Source: UBA695 sp042691655 (lineage in GTDB: Bacteria; Verrucomicrobiota; Verrucomicrobiia; Chthoniobacterales; Chthoniobacteraceae). Taken from it: a stretch of DNA of 64,000 nt. The notes under the pieces are model-generated. The model had not been told where the DNA came from, did no database searches, and saw only the letters and a program-made list of their open reading frames with translations. The position numbers and the translations under genes are program-made. Positions 25,954 to 34,894 of this stretch are shown piece after piece (the stretch's first letter is position 1; each line of letters starts with the position of its first letter). Where the stretch lies: contig CP170506.1 in the NCBI GenBank assembly GCA_042691655.1, forward strand, positions 3,534,001 to 3,598,000. The letters are read 5' to 3'.

Positions 25954-27885
25954 ATGCACTCCAGCCTGCACCTAGCCACCATCGACTATTCTATCCTTTT
26001 CCTTTACGTCCTCTTCGTCATCGGCATTGGCTTCGCCCTCAAGCGTTCCATGAAAACATCGGCCGATTTCTTCATGTCCGGGCGTTCCATCCCAGCCTGG
26101 GTCACAGGCCTCGCCTTTCTTTCAGCCAACCTTGGAGCGCTCGAATTGGTTGGAATGGCTGCGAGCGGGGCAAAATACGGCATGGCTACGGCACACTTCT
26201 ACTGGATCGGAGCTATCCCGGCGATGGTGTTTCTCGCCGTTTTCATGATGCCGTTTTACTACGGATCAAAAGCACGCTCGGTGCCGGAATATTTGAAGCT
26301 GCGCTTTGACGAGCGAATCCGCTGTTTCAACTCGCTTACATTTGCGGTCATGACAGTCTTCGCGTCAGGCATTTCGATGAACGCGCTTGCCAAGTTGCTA
26401 AATCATCTGCTGGGGTGGAATTACGACTTGAGTCTCTGGATCTGCTCCGCGGTAGTGTTGCTTTATGTCCTAAAGGGAGGCCTCACCTCCGCCATCTATA
26501 CCGAGGTATTGCAATTCTTCATGATCGTGCTGGGTTTCGCTCCCGTGGTTTACCTCGGCTTAAAGGATACCGGCGGTTGGCATCAGCTCAGCCAAACCCT
26601 CTCCGCCGTAGCAGCGGCTCCTGAGAAACTTTCGCTATCCGCAACAAGCTTTGCCCCCGATGCCTGGACCAGCGCATGGAAACCGATTCTGGCCGGGCCG
26701 TCTCACAATCCCATGGGCGTCGATCTGTTTGCCATGGTCTTCGGCCTCGGCTTCGTACTTTCGTTCGGTTACTGGTGCACCAATTTCCTCGTGGTACAGC
26801 GGGCAATGGCCGCGCGCAACATGACCGCCGCGCGACGCACGCCGTTGATCGCCGCAGTCCCCAAAATGCTATTTCCCCTCCTGGTCATCCTGCCCGGAAT
26901 GATTGCCGCCAGCCTTGCCTATTCCAACAAGGACGGATATCGCCTGCCCCAGCGAACAATCACTAATGAAACCGCGGCGGTCTTCGCCATTCGCGACGCC
27001 GCGGCCCATGGCACGCCAAATTCCATTCCTTCCGTGGAAGCGGCATCAGGGGTAAAGCTCGATCAAATCAAAGTAACGGAACTAGTACGGGACACCACCT
27101 TGGGGATCACTAACAACGACCAAATCAAAACCCGGCTCCAAGATGCAGTAACGGAAAACGACTACGACGGCGTCATTTTGTCCCTGGTTCAGAAATACTG
27201 TCCTTCCGGTTTGCTTGGTCTGGCGCTGACCGCCCTCCTCGCGTCGTTCATGTCAGGAATGGCTGGAAACGTTACCGCGTTCAATACCGTCTGGACCTAT
27301 GATCTTTATCAGGCCTACCTGGCTCCGGACAAATCGGACACGCACTACATGGCCATGGGACGGATCGTGACCGTCGTGGGCGTGATCCTCAGCATTGGAT
27401 GCGCCTATTTTGCCAGCCACTATTCGAATGCATTGGATATTATCCAGCTCGTATTTGGATTTGTTAACGCGCCCCTGTTTGCAACCTTCATGCTGGGAAT
27501 GTTCTGGAAACGAACCACCGCACACGGGGCTTTCTACGGGCTGGTTGCGGGCACGGCAGCCTCCGCGCTCTTTCATGCCACTACGCTGGCCGAAGGGAAT
27601 GTGCCAGGTATCAAAGGCGGCTATTTGGCTGTGCTGAAAACACTTCCAAGCGAAATGGCCCAAAACTTCTGGCTGGCGGCATTTGCCTTCGGTGTCTGCT
27701 TCGTACTGACCTTTGCAATCACCCTCGCCACCCGCCGCTCCAAATCGGATGAAGAACTCAAGGGCCTGGTTTATTCGCTGACGCCAAAGCTGATCGAAAC
27801 TGAGACCAGTTGGTATGCCCGGCCCGCCTTCCTGGGGTGCATCCTTTTGCTTTGCTGCTTCGCTCTGAATTATTTCGTCTGGTAA
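25954..27885 (+). CDS. sodium:solute symporter (SSS family), sugar type
   Basis: 643 residues from the ATG at 25954 (a GTG at 25924 is an alternative). About 14-15 membrane segments. SSS signatures: FFMSGRSIPAWVTGLAFLSANLGALELVGMA, the YGSKARSVPEYLKLRF loop, and the sodium-site helix region ALTALLASFMSGMAGNVTAFNTVWTYDLYQ. It resembles the glucose/galactose-transporting SGLT branch. A charged loop of about 90 residues (near 345-425) is longer than usual. Coupled with the next small membrane gene, it probably brings in glucose or short oligosaccharides released outside. Confidence 0.92.
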   Translation: MHSSLHLATIDYSILFLYVLFVIGIGFALKRSMKTSADFFMSGRSIPAWVTGLAFLSANLGALELVGMAASGAKYGMATAHFYWIGAIPAMVFLAVFMMPFYYGSKARSVPEYLKLRFDERIRCFNSLTFAVMTVFASGISMNALAKLLNHLLGWNYDLSLWICSAVVLLYVLKGGLTSAIYTEVLQFFMIVLGFAPVVYLGLKDTGGWHQLSQTLSAVAAAPEKLSLSATSFAPDAWTSAWKPILAGPSHNPMGVDLFAMVFGLGFVLSFGYWCTNFLVVQRAMAARNMTAARRTPLIAAVPKMLFPLLVILPGMIAASLAYSNKDGYRLPQRTITNETAAVFAIRDAAAHGTPNSIPSVEAASGVKLDQIKVTELVRDTTLGITNNDQIKTRLQDAVTENDYDGVILSLVQKYCPSGLLGLALTALLASFMSGMAGNVTAFNTVWTYDLYQAYLAPDKSDTHYMAMGRIVTVVGVILSIGCAYFASHYSNALDIIQLVFGFVNAPLFATFMLGMFWKRTTAHGAFYGLVAGTAASALFHATTLAEGNVPGIKGGYLAVLKTLPSEMAQNFWLAAFAFGVCFVLTFAITLATRRSKSDEELKGLVYSLTPKLIETETSWYARPAFLGCILLLCCFALNYFVW

Positions 27886-27887
27886 AT

Positions 27888-28148
27888 ATGAACCTCGATA
27901 TTCGTTTTCCCATAGGAATGATGTTTTCCATCATCGGCACCCTCATGGCTCTTCATGGTTACTTTAGCCGCGCAGACGGGCCAATGTATCAATGCTCCCT
28001 TGGAATCAACATCAACTTGATCTGGGGCTTGGTCCTGGTGCTCTTTGGCGGAACCATGCTCCTATTTGCCATGCTCGGGCGGAGACATGCGGCCGAGCAA
28101 TCAAAAACCGCCGCTCCAGACCGCGCAAAACAGACCACACAAGCCTGA
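27888..28148 (+). CDS. small two-helix membrane protein, partner of the SSS transporter
   Basis: 86 residues, starting 3 bp after the transporter stop. Two membrane segments: FPIGMMFSIIGTLMALHGY and INLIWGLVLVLFGGTMLLFAML, followed by a charged tail. Similar small proteins stand right after sugar-type SSS symporters in other Verrucomicrobia and Acidobacteria; an accessory subunit is a reasonable guess. Last gene of the operon that begins at 18278, unless transcription reads through to the next operator. Confidence 0.7.
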   Translation: MNLDIRFPIGMMFSIIGTLMALHGYFSRADGPMYQCSLGININLIWGLVLVLFGGTMLLFAMLGRRHAAEQSKTAAPDRAKQTTQA

Positions 28149-28167
28149 TTTCTTTTTTAAAATGTAT

Positions 28168-28182
28168 TGCACTTTTATGCAC
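28168..28182. promoter_or_regulatory. LacI-type operator, exact copy, before the TPR/Exb operon
   Basis: Exact TGCACTTTTATGCAC in the 54-bp gap between the SSS partner gene and the long TPR gene, ending 20 bp before its ATG. With the T before it, TTGCAC (28167-28172) can serve as -35, with CATAGT (28190-28195) as -10 at 17 bp spacing; this would give a nearly leaderless mRNA. Confidence 0.88.
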
Positions 28183-28202
28183 GCCATGACATAGTCATCC
28201 CT

Positions 28203-31055
28203 ATGCAAAGGCGAGTTCCCCGATCTCCAACCTCGCTGCATCAACCACGATACAGCCGACGCTTTCCCCGTGTCGCCGTCGCGCTTCTGTTCACTGGCTT
28301 CGCCCAACTCGCTCTCCTCCAAGCCCAACAACCGGGACCGACCGCCCCGGCTGCGGAGGATGTGCAGCAGACCTACCTTTCAGCCATGGCGGCCTTCCAG
28401 GCTGGCGATTATCAAAAGGCCGCCGCCAACCTGGAGAGCGCCTTGGCACAGGTCACGGCAAATTCCAACGTTGAACCGCTGCTTTTAACGCTTGGGGCCG
28501 CCTATTTCAATTTGAAGCAATACCCCCAGGCGGTGGCTACCTTCAAAAAATACCTCGCAAAATATCCGAGCGGCACCCGGGTCCAGGATGCCAGAATGTC
28601 GGCCATTCAGTCCGCCTTTCTTGCCAAGGACTACGAAACCGTCGCGGAAATTTGCCAGCGCCTAAAAATGAATCCGGCCACCCGCGAAGAAGCCACCCTC
28701 TATGAGGGCCTGGCCTATGCCGAAGGGAAAAAGCCGGACGCCGCCGTCAAAACGCTCGATGCGTTGCTCGCAGCCAACATTGCCACCCCAATTGCCGCCA
28801 GGGCCGCCCTCACACTCGCCCAGCTTTATCTGGAAAAATCCGATCTTGATCGCCTCATTCCTCTATTGGAAAAAATCCGCGACAAGGCGGAGCTCCTCGA
28901 TAACCCCGCGAAACTAAACACCATCGCCATCTCCGCGGGCGATTCTCTTCTCAAAGACCAAAAGCCCGAAAAGGCGCTCAGTTGTTACCAAACGGTATTC
29001 ACCCCCTCGGAAGTTACCGTATCCAGTCAACGGCGAATCGCCGGGTTGCAGAAGCAACTCGAAGAGAATCTAGCTGCCATCCGCCGAACCCCTGCCCGCA
29101 ATCTGGAACTAGTCGCCGCCAACGCCCGGCTCAATGCTCAAATCAGCGAACAGGAAAGCTTTCTCGTCGAATTTCAGAAACTTCCGGACTACGCCCCGAC
29201 CTTGGCCATTCGCCTTGCTGCCTGTTATTATCAAATGCACAAGCGGTGGGAGGCCATCGTCGTTTACGAGGATTTTTTGGAGAAATGGAAAGACGATCCC
29301 AATCGGAATGAAGTTATATTCAGCCTGATCATCGCCTCCAATGAAGTCAATCGGCTGCAAAGAACCCGTGAACTCTGCCAGCAATATCTCAACGAATTTC
29401 CCGAGGACTCCCATGCCGCTACCGTGGGCTATCTGCTGGCGGGAACGATGCTAAAAAGCAACGATCTGCCCGCGGCGGAGACTTGCATCGAAACCATCCT
29501 GGATCAGCAACCGGCCTCGTCCTATCGCGAAGAACTCCGCTTTCTGCTCACCAACCTCCGCTGCGCGCAACGAAAGTTTCCCCAAGCCCGGAACGACTAT
29601 CAGAGCTACCTGAAAGATTACCCCAAAGGAACCCACGGGGAAGAATCGCTCTATCGTATCGCCCTTTGTTCCCTTTTCATCGGCGAATATGAGAGCGCGC
29701 TCAGCCAATTCAAAGAATATCAAATTCAATACCCGAACGGCGATTTCCTGGCCGACGCCCGTTACCGGATCGCCTTGTGCAAGTATTCCTCATCCATGTA
29801 CGACGCGGTGATCGAGGACTGCCGCGAATGGGAAAAAACCTTCTGCCACGCCCCGTCGCTAGCCGAGGTTTTGACGCTCGAAGCGGATGCGCTCGCCGCC
29901 AAAGGCATGGATGAAGAAGCCGTCGAAGGATATATCAAATCCTACAAGGCCGCCACTGACGATCAGGTCATTCAATACGCTCTTTTCGCGGCTCAAAAAA
30001 TCCTGCAAAAAAAAGGGGCTTGGGAGAAGCTCGGCGAAATGGCCGAGGAATTCGCATCACTATATCCGGGGCATCCGTGCGCCATCACGGCGCTCTACTG
30101 GGTTGGCAAGGCCAAGGCCCACACTGGACATCCTCAAGAAGCCAAGACCTTCATCGCCGGAATTGTTAGGGATCACCTTGATGACATTAACTGCGAAGCC
30201 GTGGAGCCCATGCTGACTCAGCTCGCCTCACTCTGCGCCCGAAAATCCGCCGACCCCCAGGATCCGGGAATGGAACTCGAAGCACTTCTCCTCGATGGAG
30301 GGACTCCCCAAAACGACACAGCAAAGTCACGCCTGCTTTACGCGAAATCCGAACTTGCCCGATCCCTTCGGCAAACCGATCAATCCGAGGCTTGCCTCGA
30401 TCAGATCAGCTCCCAATTCAAACCCGGGGATCTGAGCCCTTGTCTCTTGGCCAAAGTGGGCGATCTGCTAATGGAAAATAAACACGCGGACAAAGCCGTT
30501 CCCTACTTTCAGCGGCTTTGGGAAGCCTTTCCAAAAAGCGAATACCTGGACTTCGCCTATAACGGGCTCGGGCAGGCAGCGTTTGAACGCGGCGAATACG
30601 ACCTGGCGCTGAACTACTTTTCCGATGCAATCGAAAAAGCCGGAGCCACCCAAAAGCTCAAAGAGGTCTCGATCGGCAAAGCCAGGTCGCTCCTGGCTCT
30701 GGATCGCCTCGGCGAGGCGAAGGCATGTTTTGAAGCGATTGTCATGACCAAGGAATGGCGGGGGGAGGCCACCGCCCTGAGCCTCTATGGCTTGGGGCAG
30801 ATTGCGCAGCGCCAAAGCAACTGGCCATCTGCTATTGCGTATTATCAACGAGTCTACGTTGCCTATCAACGTTATCTTCCCTGGGTCGCCAAATCCTATC
30901 TGGACAGCGGCTATTGTTTCGAACAACTCGGCAACAAGGATGCCGCCCTCAAAACGTACCGCGAGGCGACGGCCAACCCGAAACTAGTGAGCTTTGCCGA
31001 ATGCAACACCGCCAGAGAACGCCTGGCATCATTATCCGGAGAGAAAGGACTATGA
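28203..31055 (+). CDS. large periplasmic TPR protein heading the Exb operon
   Basis: 950 residues from the ATG at 28203. A signal peptide with a long n-region ends near LALLQAQQ. The rest is a string of TPR-like helical hairpins (for example AFQAGDYQKAAANLESAL, KQYPQAVATFKKYLAKYPSG, GEYESALSQFKEYQIQYPNGDF, GEYDLALNYFSDAIEKAG), at least a dozen. It probably is a periplasmic scaffold. The operon continues with a second TPR protein, ExbB, two ExbD and a PA14-like anchored protein, all tightly spaced, so the TPR superhelix may contact the proton-driven complex. Function otherwise unknown. Confidence 0.82.
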   Translation: MQRRVPRSPTSLHQPRYSRRFPRVAVALLFTGFAQLALLQAQQPGPTAPAAEDVQQTYLSAMAAFQAGDYQKAAANLESALAQVTANSNVEPLLLTLGAAYFNLKQYPQAVATFKKYLAKYPSGTRVQDARMSAIQSAFLAKDYETVAEICQRLKMNPATREEATLYEGLAYAEGKKPDAAVKTLDALLAANIATPIAARAALTLAQLYLEKSDLDRLIPLLEKIRDKAELLDNPAKLNTIAISAGDSLLKDQKPEKALSCYQTVFTPSEVTVSSQRRIAGLQKQLEENLAAIRRTPARNLELVAANARLNAQISEQESFLVEFQKLPDYAPTLAIRLAACYYQMHKRWEAIVVYEDFLEKWKDDPNRNEVIFSLIIASNEVNRLQRTRELCQQYLNEFPEDSHAATVGYLLAGTMLKSNDLPAAETCIETILDQQPASSYREELRFLLTNLRCAQRKFPQARNDYQSYLKDYPKGTHGEESLYRIALCSLFIGEYESALSQFKEYQIQYPNGDFLADARYRIALCKYSSSMYDAVIEDCREWEKTFCHAPSLAEVLTLEADALAAKGMDEEAVEGYIKSYKAATDDQVIQYALFAAQKILQKKGAWEKLGEMAEEFASLYPGHPCAITALYWVGKAKAHTGHPQEAKTFIAGIVRDHLDDINCEAVEPMLTQLASLCARKSADPQDPGMELEALLLDGGTPQNDTAKSRLLYAKSELARSLRQTDQSEACLDQISSQFKPGDLSPCLLAKVGDLLMENKHADKAVPYFQRLWEAFPKSEYLDFAYNGLGQAAFERGEYDLALNYFSDAIEKAGATQKLKEVSIGKARSLLALDRLGEAKACFEAIVMTKEWRGEATALSLYGLGQIAQRQSNWPSAIAYYQRVYVAYQRYLPWVAKSYLDSGYCFEQLGNKDAALKTYREATANPKLVSFAECNTARERLASLSGEKGL

Positions 31056-31912
31056 AAATCCGTCTTCCGTCCGCTATCGCTGTGCTCTGCCTAAGCTTCG
31101 GAAGTTGCGTTCTTTTTGCTGCCGATCCGGTGAACATCGTATTAAAAGACGGACAAACCGTCTCCGCCAGCGAGCTGCACAGGGATGGAAAAACAGTCAT
31201 CGCGACCGTTGTGCTTCCGGCCTCGGCTCAAAACGCCCCGGCAGCCCCGGCAAAGATCGGCTACCCCGCTTCATCAATCGCCAGCATTGCCTTTCCCGCC
31301 CCTCCCGGAATTGCCGCCGCCGCGAAAAGCCTAAACGAGGGCAACGCAGCCGAGGCGCTGGCTCGCATCGAACCTGTGGCGGCCTATCAGGACACATTTC
31401 GTGATATTGCTGGAAATTGGTGGGCCCGCGCCGCCGTCGTGAAAATCAAGACGCTGCTGGCCCTGAACCGGGATGCGGAAGCGGAAGCGTTGATGGAAAA
31501 GCTGATCCAAGCGAAAGAAGATCCAGAGAATATCCTTCAAGCCCGCTTGCAACTGGCCTCGGTCTGGGGCCGCAAGGGAAAAAATTCCGAGGCGCTCAAT
31601 GCGATTGAAGCCGTCATCCAGCAAAGCACGGACGAGGGAACCCGTGCCGAGGCCTGGCTGCGCAAAGGAGAGATCCTGCTCAACCGCAAGCAGTACGAGC
31701 CCGCGCTCCTCGCCTGCCTGCACCTTCCCGTCTATTTCTCAAACCAAAGAGCATTTGCTCCAGCGGCATTGCTGGGCAGCGCCCGGGCCTATGCGGGCCT
31801 TAAAGACACCGCGAGCGCCCGCGATGCGCTCGACGCCGTCATTCTTCGTTATCCGGCTTCCCCTGAAGCTGCTCTCGCCAAAGTGGAACTCGAAAAACTT
31901 AATTCGCTGTAA
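31052..31912 (+). CDS. periplasmic TPR protein, second of the Exb operon
   Basis: 286 residues. The ATG at 31052 overlaps the preceding stop (ATGA), implying translational coupling. A signal peptide (MKIRLPSAIAVLCLSFGSCVLFA) precedes a small beta domain (VNIVLKDGQTVSASELHRDG, SM-like or SLA1-like strand pattern) and TPR units (NAAEALARIEPVAAYQ, AEALMEKLIQAKEDPEN, KNSEALNAIEAVIQQ). It likely works with the larger TPR protein in the periplasm. Confidence 0.75.
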   Translation: MKIRLPSAIAVLCLSFGSCVLFAADPVNIVLKDGQTVSASELHRDGKTVIATVVLPASAQNAPAAPAKIGYPASSIASIAFPAPPGIAAAAKSLNEGNAAEALARIEPVAAYQDTFRDIAGNWWARAAVVKIKTLLALNRDAEAEALMEKLIQAKEDPENILQARLQLASVWGRKGKNSEALNAIEAVIQQSTDEGTRAEAWLRKGEILLNRKQYEPALLACLHLPVYFSNQRAFAPAALLGSARAYAGLKDTASARDALDAVILRYPASPEAALAKVELEKLNSL

Positions 31913-31925
31913 ACCCCATAACCTT

Positions 31926-32765
31926 ATGACGCCTTCAAACTTCCTTCGCTCTCTCCTGCTCGCCGGGGCTCTCGGCGTGACATCCGCCGCCGCCTTCGGA
32001 CAGGAAACCCCGACCGCGCCTACCTCTGAATCCAAACCCGCCGCCGTCACCCAAAAAACCCTCTTTGAACAAATCAAGGAAGGGGGCTGGGTGATGATCC
32101 CCATCAGCCTCTGTTCAATCTTCACCGTCTACCTCATCGGAGACGGCACCCTGCGCACCGGCAAAAAACGGCTTTCCCCGCCACAATACGAACAAGCCCT
32201 CAAAACGTTTTTCCGGCATGGGGATTACGTCCGCGCCCATGCCTTCTGCAAAAACAACCCGTCGCCGCTCACCAACGTCCTCAAAGTTGCCATCAGTCTT
32301 CTCGGCGAAGGGAAGCAAGCCACCGAGGAAGGCATCCTTGCCGAGCTATCCAAAGAAAATTCAAAGCTGCAAACCTGGATCAGCTATCTCTCCGTCATCG
32401 GCGTCTGTACCCCAATGATCGGCCTTTTGGGAACCGTGACCGGCATGATCAAAGCGTTCGCCACGCTCGGAAGTTCCGGAATTGGCGATCCATCGAGCCT
32501 TGCGGCGGCCATCGGCGAAGTGCTTACGGCAACCGCCAGCGGACTCTTCATCGCGATCCCCGCCTTCGGTGCGTTCTACTATCTGCGGAACCGCGCGGCG
32601 GACGGGATGCACCACATTCAAGACATCCTCTCCAGCCTTTTTAGAAAAATGCCCTACGAAGTGTTGGAGGGCGTCCACATCGGCGACGACGAACTCTACG
32701 CCGCGCTCCCCAACTGGATCGCCAGCGCCCCGTCCGTGTCGCCCGCTGGCAACGCGGAAACCTGA
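31926..32765 (+). CDS. exbB: MotA/TolQ/ExbB proton-channel family protein
   Basis: 279 residues with a cleavable-looking N-terminal segment (LLLAGALGVTSAAAFGQ) followed by three membrane segments: GGWVMIPISLCSIFTVYLIG, the YLSVIGVCTPMIGLLGTVTGMIKAF helix with the family-typical GLLGTV signature, and TATASGLFIAIPAFGAFYYL. The family forms a pentameric proton channel around an ExbD dimer and powers envelope machines. Two exbD genes follow directly. Confidence 0.93.
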   Translation: MTPSNFLRSLLLAGALGVTSAAAFGQETPTAPTSESKPAAVTQKTLFEQIKEGGWVMIPISLCSIFTVYLIGDGTLRTGKKRLSPPQYEQALKTFFRHGDYVRAHAFCKNNPSPLTNVLKVAISLLGEGKQATEEGILAELSKENSKLQTWISYLSVIGVCTPMIGLLGTVTGMIKAFATLGSSGIGDPSSLAAAIGEVLTATASGLFIAIPAFGAFYYLRNRAADGMHHIQDILSSLFRKMPYEVLEGVHIGDDELYAALPNWIASAPSVSPAGNAET

Positions 32766-32784
32766 TTACTAAGGAGTAAAAACT

Positions 32785-33237
32785 ATGGCGGGATCAGCCG
32801 GATCTAACAGCGGTGAACCGGAGTTTCAAGTCGCTCCCATGATCGACGTGCTCCTGACGATTCTTATTTTCTTTATGACGATCACCTCAGCCCAGGTATT
32901 GAAGGTGGATAAGTCCATTCGCCTTCCCGTGGCGGCGGACGCCCAGAAAAAGGATACCTCCCGCGCGGAAGCCATTGTCAATGTTCGCTGGACGGGCTCC
33001 GAGGCTCAGTTTGTATTCAACGACCGCGTTTACCCTCGCGGTTTGGACCTCACTCCGGCGCTCAAAGCCGCCCGCGAAAGTGGGGAAAAGAAAATCACGC
33101 AGGGTCAGAATCCCCGGTTTCGGGTCGTGATCCGCGGCGACCGCGAAGCCCCTGCTCTTGCCATTTCCCAAGCCATGAACGCCGCGGGCGAAGCGGGCAT
33201 CTCGGATATTTCTTTTTCCGCCTCCAACAAGGAGTAG
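32785..33237 (+). CDS. exbD: ExbD/TolR-family protein 1
   Basis: 150 residues. FQVAPMIDVLLTILIFFMTI contains the membrane helix with the proton-accepting Asp (MIDV) near residue 22. The periplasmic part has the TolR-like fold (INVRWTG-type strands, FRVVIRGDREAP, AISQAMNAAGEAGISDISF). It partners the upstream ExbB. The second ExbD follows 4 bp later. Confidence 0.93.
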   Translation: MAGSAGSNSGEPEFQVAPMIDVLLTILIFFMTITSAQVLKVDKSIRLPVAADAQKKDTSRAEAIVNVRWTGSEAQFVFNDRVYPRGLDLTPALKAARESGEKKITQGQNPRFRVVIRGDREAPALAISQAMNAAGEAGISDISFSASNKE

Positions 33238-33241
33238 TGCC

Positions 33242-33685
33242 ATGAAAAGGCTCGAAGCCGAACCCGAACAAACCTTTGGATTCCAAATCGCTCCCATGAT
33301 CGACGTGGTCTTCGTCATCATGCTCTTCTTCATGGTCATGGCCGGTGCGGTAAAAGTGGAACGGGAGCTCAACACACAGCTTCCGGGGACTGCTGAGACT
33401 TCCGAATCGGTCAATTTCGCCGACGAACAAGTCATCACGATTTCAGACAAAGGCGAGATCGCCCTCAACGACGAGCCGCTGGATTCCATGCAAAGCCACG
33501 ATCTGCCCCAACTCAAAGGCACGCTCATGAGGCTCAAACAAAACGCCGATGCCGCCAAATCCGCCTGTTCCGTGACGATTATCAGCGATGAGGCCGCGAA
33601 GTACCACCGCACGGTGGATGTCTTGGACGCGCTCGCCGTGGCGCAGATCACCAGCGTCACCTTCACCGTAAACGAGGCCGAATGA
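33242..33685 (+). CDS. exbD: ExbD/TolR-family protein 2
   Basis: 147 residues. The helix FQIAPMIDVVFVIMLFFMVM has the same essential Asp. It is clearly diverged from the first ExbD in the periplasmic part (LNTQLPGTAE, VITISDKGEIALNDEPLD), so the complex may carry an ExbD heterodimer. Its stop overlaps the start of the PA14-like gene. Confidence 0.92.
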   Translation: MKRLEAEPEQTFGFQIAPMIDVVFVIMLFFMVMAGAVKVERELNTQLPGTAETSESVNFADEQVITISDKGEIALNDEPLDSMQSHDLPQLKGTLMRLKQNADAAKSACSVTIISDEAAKYHRTVDVLDALAVAQITSVTFTVNEAE

Positions 33686-34851
33686 ATACGGCAATTCCCC
33701 AGGCACAGCAGCCAAAACGCAAAGGCTGGAAACGGCTATTCGCAGGCGAGTTCTTAATCATCAGCATCGCCGCTCATTTAATTTTTGGCGTTGGAGCCGC
33801 CTATTTCGTTGTCCAAACCATCACGGCCAAACGCAAAGTGACCTTCACCGCGCCCCCTCCTTCGTCCAATCCCACGATGCATGCCGTCGAACACCAAGTT
33901 CAAATGGCCAAAAAACAGCAAAGCATGCAGCAACCGATGCCCGCCCGGCGAATCGTCAGCACGGGCATCTCCAACGTCGTCCTCCCCGCCATGCCCGCCA
34001 TGCCGGATCTGCCCACCGCCGATCCGCAGAAAATGCAAGGGATGGGCGCGCCGGGGCTCAACCTGTCGGCCAACACCTTGTCTGCCGGAGTTTCCGGAGG
34101 AAGCACTTTTTCCGTCTTCGGCTTGCGCGACAGCCGCGCCAGCAGTTTAGTGGGGGAATATTACGACTTTAAACGCGATAGGAACGGTCAGCTCAACGGA
34201 ATGACCAAGGAGCAATTCCCGGAAGAAGTGATCCGTTTCGTCAAAAGCGGCTGGAACGACAGCCGTCTCCAGAATTACTTCAAAGGAACACGTAAACTCT
34301 ACGCGACGCGGATTTTCTTCCCGCGAATCGATTCTCACGAAGGCCCCAGGGCATTCGGCGTGGAACAAAACGATGAGCCGCCCGGAATGTGGGTCGCCCG
34401 GTATCGTGGCAAAGTCTCCCCGCCCGAAACAGGCACTTACCGGTTTGTTGCGGCGGGAGACGACATCATGTACATCCGTTTCGATGGCAAGCTGGTGGTC
34501 GATCACTGCCTTTACAATCAGTCGCTGCTCAAAGAACCCACCCTCTTTACTTATCCTTCGTTTCAATATGTCTCGCACGGATTCGCACGCGGCGAGCCAA
34601 TGCGCTTGATGGGCGGGCAGTATTACGATATTGAAATCCTCATCGGCGATCACGTGCCGATCGACATGTGGGCTTTCATCCTTATTGAAAAAGAGGGAAC
34701 CACCTACCAAACCGACTCGGGAGGCGCTCCCATTTTACCGGTTTTTCGGCTTTCTCCAGACCCTATTGAGAAACCCTCGAACGGGGGAACTCCTCCTCCC
34801 TACGTCGAAGACGGCCCTGTCTGGAAAAGCCGTGCACTGAACGGTTTCTAG
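33682..34851 (+). CDS. membrane-anchored periplasmic PA14-like protein in the TonB position
   Basis: 389 residues, start overlapping the ExbD2 stop. An N-terminal basic stretch is followed by one membrane helix (LIISIAAHLIFGVGAAYFVV, about 28-47), a Gln/Pro/Met-rich linker (about 60-130), and a C-terminal beta-rich domain (about 150-350) with GKVSPPETGTYRFVAAGDD and IRFDGKLVVDH, the core pattern of PA14/GLEYA carbohydrate-binding domains. The anchor-plus-linker layout is that of TonB or TolA, but the TonB C-terminal domain is absent. Gene order ExbB-ExbD-ExbD-this protein suggests it is the moving arm of the complex. PA14 assignment is by pattern. Confidence 0.7.
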   Translation: MNTAIPQAQQPKRKGWKRLFAGEFLIISIAAHLIFGVGAAYFVVQTITAKRKVTFTAPPPSSNPTMHAVEHQVQMAKKQQSMQQPMPARRIVSTGISNVVLPAMPAMPDLPTADPQKMQGMGAPGLNLSANTLSAGVSGGSTFSVFGLRDSRASSLVGEYYDFKRDRNGQLNGMTKEQFPEEVIRFVKSGWNDSRLQNYFKGTRKLYATRIFFPRIDSHEGPRAFGVEQNDEPPGMWVARYRGKVSPPETGTYRFVAAGDDIMYIRFDGKLVVDHCLYNQSLLKEPTLFTYPSFQYVSHGFARGEPMRLMGGQYYDIEILIGDHVPIDMWAFILIEKEGTTYQTDSGGAPILPVFRLSPDPIEKPSNGGTPPPYVEDGPVWKSRALNGF

Positions 34852-34894
34852 CCCCTTTTTTCCAAAGAGCAATTCCCTTCCCTATCCCTCCCGT

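Noticed and set aside
25945..25960. TTTTTATGCAC at the SSS start as another operator
   Set aside because: Only the right half matches; the left TGCA is missing and the match arises around a start codon inside an operon.
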